From Maccoyibacter intestinihominis (lineage in GTDB: Bacteria; Bacillota; Clostridia; Lachnospirales; Lachnospiraceae): a stretch of 64,000 nucleotides of DNA. A model generated the notes under the pieces. It searched no databases. It was not told the origin of the DNA and worked only from the letters and a program-made list of their open reading frames with translations. The stretch's first letter is position 1, and every line of letters starts with the position of its first letter. The stretch spans positions 119,262 to 183,261 of the forward strand of contig NZ_JBBMEX010000006.1 of NCBI RefSeq assembly GCF_040096355.1, in the 5' to 3' direction. This document shows, in pieces, positions 59,057 to 64,000 of the stretch. The position numbers and the translations under genes were made by a program.

Positions 59057-59116
59057 CTCTTCACCTACTCTTTTGCTTTCCTGTCTGCCTATCGTATCAC
59101 AAAAACGCTCCTATGT

Positions 59117-60007
59117 CTAATGCATGAGCCGCACTAAATCCAGACAGCCCCACACATGCTGTTCCTTTCTGTCGCAGCTTCTGTTGGCAGTCTGATACAG
59201 CCGCAGTTTTACATCCTTTGGGGACATCTGGGGATATTTGCTTAACAGTAGTGCAATCGCACCGGAAACCACCGGTGTTGCCATCGAAGTTCCGCTTTTT
59301 GTCGTATAACCGTCATTATGCACATCACAGCTTGTAATTTTGGTTCCCGGTGCTAAGATTTCAGGTTTTATGACACAACTGTCGGTCGGACCTCTTCCGC
59401 TGTAACCTCTGCGAAGTCCCTGCCCCTGTGTCTGGCGGTTATCATCATCACTGCTTCCTACCGTAATGATCGTCCGACAGATTCCGGGGATCGTTACTGA
59501 ATTTCCTGCCGGTCCGTTATTTCCCGCTGCCGCCACCACTACGATCCCGGCATCCCAGACCTCTTCCACTAATTTGATCAGTTCTACCTGTTCTTCTTCT
59601 CTGGCACTTTTTAACATTCCAACAGAAATATTTAAAATCCTTATGTTATACTCATCCTTATGCTCTAACATCCATCGGATCGCTTTTTTGACCTGTCGGG
59701 TATTCCCGCCGCCTCTGCGGTCTAATACTTTGATCGGCAAAATACCGCATCCCGGCGCCATTCCCATATATTCTCCCCTGCTCGCGCAACCGTCTGAACC
59801 GATGATCCCAGCTACATGCGTACCGTGACCGTTGTCGTCATAGCATTCCGTCTCATTTCCTAGGACATCGTAAAATCCTTTCACCCTTCCTCTTAGATCT
59901 TTATGCAAAAAAAGCCCGGTATCCATCACCGCAACTGTAATTCCCTTACCGGTATAACCTCTTTTATGGGCATATGATGTATTTAACAGTTCTCTGATCC
60001 GTTCCAC
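59117..60007 (-). CDS. S8 family subtilisin-like serine peptidase, intracellular type
   Basis: This 296-residue protease has the full catalytic triad: D29 in VAVMDTGL, H61 in NGHGTHVAG and S241 in SGTSMATPVVSGA, with N163 in AAGNNGPAG for the oxyanion hole. It has no signal peptide and only a 20-residue N-terminal stretch instead of a propeptide, so it should act inside the cell, like Bacillus Isp or spore-associated subtilases. It starts with GTG behind AAAGGA. Its own promoter was not found; a terminator lies between it and pnp. Confidence 0.92.
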   Translation of the reverse strand: MERIRELLNTSYAHKRGYTGKGITVAVMDTGLFLHKDLRGRVKGFYDVLGNETECYDDNGHGTHVAGIIGSDGCASRGEYMGMAPGCGILPIKVLDRRGGGNTRQVKKAIRWMLEHKDEYNIRILNISVGMLKSAREEEQVELIKLVEEVWDAGIVVVAAAGNNGPAGNSVTIPGICRTIITVGSSDDDNRQTQGQGLRRGYSGRGPTDSCVIKPEILAPGTKITSCDVHNDGYTTKSGTSMATPVVSGAIALLLSKYPQMSPKDVKLRLYQTANRSCDRKEQHVWGCLDLVRLMH

Positions 60008-60077
60008 TTGATTTTCCTTTTTCTATTAACCTATGCAGGTTTTATTGCAAAGTGTGAACGGCTTTTAGAACTAAGTG

Positions 60078-60120
60078 GCACAAAAGGACTATCCCAAAGA
60101 TTTCTCTTTTGGATAGCCCC
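60078..60120 (-). terminator. Terminator of pnp
   Basis: On the minus strand GGCTATCCAAA and TTGGGATAGTCC pair across an eight- to ten-base loop, followed by TTTTG. Confidence 0.82.
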
Positions 60121-60148
60121 CTCTTATTTTTGGTCTATATCATTCTTT

Positions 60149-62242
60149 TTATTTTGCGTCTGCCGGAACGTCTTTGATAGAGAAGCTGATTCTTCCCATC
60201 TTGTCTTTTCCAAGGCATACCACGGTTACTTTATCTCCTAAGGTCAGAACGTCTTCTACATGGTTGATTCTTTCCTTGGCAATTTTAGAAATGTGAACCA
60301 TTCCCTCTTTACCAGGCGCAAATTCAACAAATGCTCCGAACTCTTTGATGCTGATAACAGTTCCTTTAAAGATCTGTCCTGCTTCAAAATCGGTTGTGAT
60401 GATCCGGATCATCTCTACTGCTTTCTGCATTGCATCAGCATCTACACCACATACGGATACTGCACCGTCATCGGTAATATCGATCTTCACACCAGTTCTT
60501 TCGATGATCTCATTGATGGTCTTTCCTCTCTGACCTACTACATCACCGATCTTTGCCGGATCGATCTGGATTCTGATGATCTTCGGTGCATATTTGCCAA
60601 CTTCTTTTCTAGGCTCTGCGATCGCACCTTTCATCACTTCCATAATGAAGAGTCTTGCCTCTCTGGTTCTGCGGATTGCCTCTTCTACGATCGGTCTTGT
60701 CAGTCCGTGGATCTTGATATCCATCTGAATCGCTGTGATACCCTCGGTTGTTCCGGTTACTTTGAAGTCCATATCGCCAAAGAAATCCTCTAATCCCTGG
60801 ATATCTGTCAATACTAAATAATCATCATCTGTCTCTCCGGTTACTAAACCACAGGAAATTCCTGCTACCATCTTCTTGATCGGTACTCCGGCTGCCATTA
60901 AGGACATGCAGGATGCACAGGTAGAAGCCATGGAAGTAGAACCATTGGACTCAAATGTCTCGGATACGGCACGGATCGCATATGGGAACTCCTCTTCAGA
61001 AGGAAGTACCGGAAGTAATGCTCTCTCTGCTAATGCTCCATGTCCGATCTCACGACGTCCCGGTCCTCTGCTTGGTTTTGTCTCACCTACAGAGTAGGAT
61101 GGGAAGTTGTAGTGATGCATGTAACGTTTGGATACTTCGTTCTCATCCAGTCCGTCAATTTTCTGTACTTCTGATAATGGTGCTAAGGTTACCACATCGC
61201 AGATCTGTGTCTGTCCACGCGTAAACATTGCAGAACCATGTACTCTTGGGATCAGGTCTACTTCTGCTGCAAGCGGACGGATCTGGTCAATGGCACGACC
61301 ATCCGGACGTTTGTGGTCTTTTAAGATCATCTTTCGAACGGTCTTTTTCTGATACTGATAAATGGCTTCTCCTAAGATTTCAAGCCACTCTTCCTTCTCA
61401 GCAAATGCTTCTTCTAATTTTTCGGTAATCTGACGGATATTCTCCTCTCTTACCTGTTTCTCATCGGTAAAGACTGCCTCTTCCATTTCTGCAGGAGGTA
61501 CGATATCTTTGATCGCTGCAAACATTTCCTCAGGGATTGCACAGCTTGTATAGTCATGTTTTGGTTTGCCGACTTCTGCTACGATCTCATCAATGAATTT
61601 GATGATCGTCTGGTTTACTTCATGTGCGGTATAGATCGCATCGATCATTTTTGCTTCCGGAACTTCGTTTGCACCGGCTTCGATCATGATGACTTTTTCT
61701 CTGGTAGATGCTACAGTCAGATTTAAATCACCTTTTTTCCACTGCTCCTGGGATGGGTTGATGATGAATTCTCCATCGATCATTCCAACCTGTGTCATGG
61801 CACAAGGACCGTCAAATGGGATATCGGAAATGCAGGTTGCGATTGCTGCTCCAAGCATTGCTACGATTTCCGGTCTGCAGGCCGGATCTACGCTCATAAC
61901 CATATTGTTTAAGGTAACATCATTTCTGTAATCTTTTGGGAAAAGCGGACGCATCGGTCTGTCGATCACACGGGATGTTAAGATTGCATTCTCAGATGCT
62001 TTTCCCTCTCTTTTATTAAATCCTCCAGGAATCTTTCCTACGGAATATAATTTTTCTTCAAACTCTACGCTGAGTGGGAAGAAGTCAATGCCATCTCTTG
62101 GCTTATCGGATGCAGTTGCAGTAGATAATACCGTAGTATCACCATATTTCATAAATGCTGCTCCGTTTGCCTGCTTTGCGACTTTGCCTACCTCTACCGT
62201 AAGTGGTCTTCCGGCAAGTTCCATTGTAAAACTTTTGAACAT
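60149..62242 (-). CDS. pnp: Polyribonucleotide nucleotidyltransferase (PNPase)
   Basis: This 697-residue phosphorolytic 3'-5' exoribonuclease has two RNase PH domains (about 1-230 and 300-540; FFPLSVEFEEKLYSVGKIPGGF and GRREIGHGALAERAL are markers, quoted in part), a helical linker, a KH domain (about 550-610, VGQRGKTINEIIERTGVKIDI, key GxRGKTI) and an S1 domain to the end (GTVISIKEFGAFVEF, GMVHISKIA). It follows rpsO after a terminator, the universal rpsO-pnp order. A leader of about 190 bases lies in between. Confidence 0.97.
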   Translation of the reverse strand: MFKSFTMELAGRPLTVEVGKVAKQANGAAFMKYGDTTVLSTATASDKPRDGIDFFPLSVEFEEKLYSVGKIPGGFNKREGKASENAILTSRVIDRPMRPLFPKDYRNDVTLNNMVMSVDPACRPEIVAMLGAAIATCISDIPFDGPCAMTQVGMIDGEFIINPSQEQWKKGDLNLTVASTREKVIMIEAGANEVPEAKMIDAIYTAHEVNQTIIKFIDEIVAEVGKPKHDYTSCAIPEEMFAAIKDIVPPAEMEEAVFTDEKQVREENIRQITEKLEEAFAEKEEWLEILGEAIYQYQKKTVRKMILKDHKRPDGRAIDQIRPLAAEVDLIPRVHGSAMFTRGQTQICDVVTLAPLSEVQKIDGLDENEVSKRYMHHYNFPSYSVGETKPSRGPGRREIGHGALAERALLPVLPSEEEFPYAIRAVSETFESNGSTSMASTCASCMSLMAAGVPIKKMVAGISCGLVTGETDDDYLVLTDIQGLEDFFGDMDFKVTGTTEGITAIQMDIKIHGLTRPIVEEAIRRTREARLFIMEVMKGAIAEPRKEVGKYAPKIIRIQIDPAKIGDVVGQRGKTINEIIERTGVKIDITDDGAVSVCGVDADAMQKAVEMIRIITTDFEAGQIFKGTVISIKEFGAFVEFAPGKEGMVHISKIAKERINHVEDVLTLGDKVTVVCLGKDKMGRISFSIKDVPADAK

Positions 62243-62436
62243 ATCTTTTCTCCTTTTCTTTCCGGGAGCCTGACTCCCTGCTCTGACAGAAGATTCCGAA
62301 ACTACTGAAAAAGCTACGATACACGTCTTAATTCCTTATACCTTTTCATACCCTTTTCAGTGGTCCCGGGTTCCTTCTTCTGCCGGTTACAAAATATCCG
62401 CTAAAATCTTATCTTCCATATTTTTCACGGAACAAA
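62243..62436 (-). other. rpsO-pnp intergenic leader
   Basis: This stretch of about 190 bases holds no gene. Near its end a hairpin GGGAG/CTCCC stands about 25 bases before the pnp start. PNPase autoregulates through its leader in other bacteria, so a processed hairpin here is plausible but unproven. No convincing promoter was seen. Confidence 0.45.
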
Positions 62437-62468
62437 CGCTAAAATAGAGCGGAAAGACTCCGCTCTAT
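62437..62468 (-). terminator. Terminator-like hairpin after rpsO
   Basis: ATAGAGCGG and CCGCTCTAT pair perfectly across a seven-base loop, followed by TTTAG on the minus strand; the weak T-run suggests partial termination into pnp. Confidence 0.75.
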
Positions 62469-62480
62469 CCTTAGGTCATA

Positions 62481-62747
62481 CTATTTTCTGATACCTAAAC
62501 GCTCAATTAAAGAACGATATCTTTCAATATCGATTTTCTTCAGGTAATCTAATAATCCACGTCTCTGACCAACCATCTTTAAAAGACCTCTTCTGGAATG
62601 ATGATCCTTTGGATTTGCTTTTAAGTGCTCTGTCAGCTCCTGGATTCTTGCTGTTAAAATAGCAACCTGAACTTCCGGTGAACCTGTATCATTTGGTGTT
62701 CTACCGTACTCTGCAATAATAGCCTGTTTCTTTTCCTTTGCGATCAT
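62481..62747 (-). CDS. rpsO: 30S ribosomal protein S15
   Basis: This 88-residue protein binds 16S rRNA early in 30S assembly. It shows DTGSPEVQVAILTARI, the DHHSRRGLLKMVGQRR block and the C-terminal YRSLIERLGIRK of S15. ATG 62747 stands eight bases after AAGGAGG; an in-frame extension to 62783 lies upstream of that site and is rejected. It has its own near-consensus promoter and is followed by pnp. Confidence 0.97.
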   Translation of the reverse strand: MIAKEKKQAIIAEYGRTPNDTGSPEVQVAILTARIQELTEHLKANPKDHHSRRGLLKMVGQRRGLLDYLKKIDIERYRSLIERLGIRK

Positions 62748-62849
62748 TGTACAATCCTCCTTATTTGATAAACGCCCTGTCATGTATGATACTCAGTAAA
62801 GGGTCGGAGTTGTCCGTCTACCGAATATGGGCTGAACTCATACCTTGCA

Positions 62850-62878
62850 AGTATATCATAGACATCCTTTATTGTAAA
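62850..62878 (-). promoter_or_regulatory. Sigma-A promoter of rpsO
   Basis: Minus strand: TTTACA (62873-62878), 17 bases, TATACT (62850-62855). The leader to rpsO is about 95 bases. Confidence 0.85.
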
Positions 62879-62925
62879 CTGTTTTTCAGAAAAAATGTCT
62901 GTTTTTTAGCACGGTCTGTCAACAT

Positions 62926-63711
62926 TTAATCTGTCAGTTTTGTGTGGGACAATCCCTCAATGACATCCGACATTTTCTTTACATTTTCGGAAACAGATAC
63001 ATTTAAGGTATTACATTCTCTTGCCAGTTTTTCTACCTCTCCTGCCACAATTGCAAACCCCCTTCCTGTTTCTCCTGCTCTTGCTGCCTCAATGCTTGCG
63101 TTCAATGCTAACATCTTCTGCTGTCTCTGGATCGCATTCAACTGATTGGTATTTCCCTCGATATTCTCCATCAGTCCCTTACATTCTGCAATTCCATCTT
63201 TGATACGCTGCATCAGACGACCGTTATAGGTCTCATTATATCCTGCATCCATACAGTTATTCAACGCATCACCTAACAAAAATGCGGATGCATTGATTCC
63301 TTCTTCGGAACGGACATTGACCTTATTTAATGCCTCTATGTATTCATCTTCATCAATACTTAATTCTCTTGCGACCTGGCGGAATTTCTCTTCGTCCGGA
63401 TCTTTTGGCAATACCTGTCCACCGATAACGGCTCCGACTTTTTCACCTTTTACAACAAGATCAATACTGAAATCGATCAGTCCTGCATGACAGTGGTACA
63501 CGCCGGTTCCTTCACGGTCACATTTCTCGCAGCGTCTCTTACCCTCTGCACTCTCTCTTGTATATTTAACACAAAAATCTGTAAAATTAAAACAGTCAGA
63601 AATATAATTTCCATCCATGTCTACTGCAACGGTTGCCAGTCCGGTTGCTCTTGCCCAGTTCTTCATAATTTCATGGAATTTATCCATATCCGTAAAATCC
63701 TGTATTCTCAT
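62926..63711 (-). CDS. Soluble PocR-domain protein with a short chemoreceptor signalling tip
   Basis: This 261-residue protein joins a PocR-type ligand domain (about 5-160; CEKCDREG, YHCHAGLIDFSIDLVVKG with CxC/HC metal- or ligand-binding pattern, GAVIGGQVLP) to a chemoreceptor cytoplasmic segment (about 190-250) that contains the kinase-contact tip ALNASIEAARAGETGRGFAIVAGEVEKLA (key parts SIEAARAGE and GFAIVAGEVEKLA). No membrane helix is present. The signalling bundle is very short and ends soon after the tip, so it can only form a minimal coiled coil. ATG 63711 has GGAGG eight bases upstream. Confidence 0.85.
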   Translation of the reverse strand: MRIQDFTDMDKFHEIMKNWARATGLATVAVDMDGNYISDCFNFTDFCVKYTRESAEGKRRCEKCDREGTGVYHCHAGLIDFSIDLVVKGEKVGAVIGGQVLPKDPDEEKFRQVARELSIDEDEYIEALNKVNVRSEEGINASAFLLGDALNNCMDAGYNETYNGRLMQRIKDGIAECKGLMENIEGNTNQLNAIQRQQKMLALNASIEAARAGETGRGFAIVAGEVEKLARECNTLNVSVSENVKKMSDVIEGLSHTKLTD

Positions 63712-63745
63712 ATAGTCTTCCTCCATACACCAGTACTTTAATTAT

Positions 63746-63774
63746 ATTTTACTATGATTATGACACGATGACAA
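63746..63774 (-). promoter_or_regulatory. Sigma-A promoter of the PocR protein gene
   Basis: Minus strand: TTGTCA (63769-63774), 17 bases, TAAAAT (63746-63751), 35 bases before the start codon. Confidence 0.83.
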
Positions 63775-63889
63775 GCAAATATTCCATGCTGCAATTGTTA
63801 CTTATTTAACGATATTTTAAGGAAAGACCGGACTTATACAGGCCGGATCGTTCTGTTGTACCAAAAGATAAAAAACATTTTTGCAAAAC

Positions 63890-63924
63890 AGAAAAATACC
63901 ATCCACAACCGCGTTGTGAATGGT
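63890..63924 (-). terminator. Terminator for a minus-strand gene beyond the window end
   Basis: ACCATTCACAAC and GTTGTGGATGGT (minus strand) pair across three bases with one wobble and are followed by ATTTTTC. Confidence 0.65.
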
Positions 63925-63941
63925 CAGACTGTAGACAAAGC

Positions 63942-63974
63942 GCTCCGAGAAATCATGTTTCTCGGAGCCTTTTT
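63942..63974 (+). terminator. Terminator-like hairpin with plus-strand T-run
   Basis: GCTCCGAGAAA and TTTCTCGGAGC form a perfect 11-pair stem with a five-base loop, followed by CTTTTTC on the plus strand. No plus-strand gene precedes it, so it may end a small RNA or act bidirectionally. Confidence 0.65.
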
Positions 63975-64000
63975 CTATCACTATAAAGATGTTTGGGTTT

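Overview
This 64 kb window reads as a core-chromosome segment of a low-GC, spore-forming, strictly anaerobic Firmicute, most likely a member of the Lachnospiraceae (Roseburia/Agathobacter-like; this is a judgement from gene content and order, not a database result). Supporting signs are strong AGGAGG ribosome-binding sites, an alpha/beta small acid-soluble spore protein, the sporulation protein YtfJ, a complete Rnf complex, an [FeFe] hydrogenase and a sodium-pumping biotin decarboxylase. No rRNA, tRNA or CRISPR array was seen. Nearly all genes are on the minus strand; the plus-strand genes are rqcH, rpmB, apbE, yprB and one dacF-type carboxypeptidase.

Layout (minus-strand operons are transcribed from high to low coordinates). 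1-4 kb: yicC-gmk-rpoZ-rimO-pgsA-cinA, facing rqcH. 5.9-10.8 kb: spore protein, asp23-yloV-recG, and rpmB facing away. 10.8-13.3 kb: a 46-residue membrane protein, ytfJ, a DUF2953 protein, an unknown protein and a NUDIX hydrolase. 13.4-18.9 kb: zapA, a U32 peptidase, ftsW and a class B PBP. 19-26 kb: proB-DUF896-cyclo-ligase-proA-miaB-NusG_II-Gx-ruvA-ruvB. 26-28.5 kb: an accessory island with one Rpn/PD-(D/E)XK gene set among two copies of a GC-rich repeat of about 190 bp and two copies of a foldable element. 28.5-36 kb: apbE, a MATE exporter and rnfCDGEAB. 36-43 kb: yprB, then murR-type regulator and flavoprotein, cmk-ispH-rpsA-cheR. 43-48.5 kb: biotin-dependent decarboxylase operon. 48.5-57.5 kb: two D-Ala-D-Ala carboxypeptidases, hydrogenase with a NuoF/GltD-like partner, scpAB, a phosphoesterase and aroK. 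57.5-64 kb: cardiolipin synthase, intracellular subtilase, rpsO-pnp and a PocR/chemoreceptor-tip protein.

Metabolically the window ties together electron and ion economy: Rnf (ferredoxin:NAD+ with ion export), its flavinylating enzyme ApbE, a hydrogenase with an NAD(P)-linked flavoprotein, and a Na+-translocating decarboxylase that carries two different carboxyltransferase subunits around one biotin carrier.

The most unusual part is 26.0-28.5 kb. Two direct copies of a palindromic repeat (R1, R2) and two copies of a second element (P1, P2) occur in the order R-P-[Rpn gene]-R-P. The P copies have almost unrelated stem sequences that stay self-complementary, with paired substitutions in their outer stems and a shared loop. 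This is the signature of a conserved structure and the best candidate here for something undescribed.
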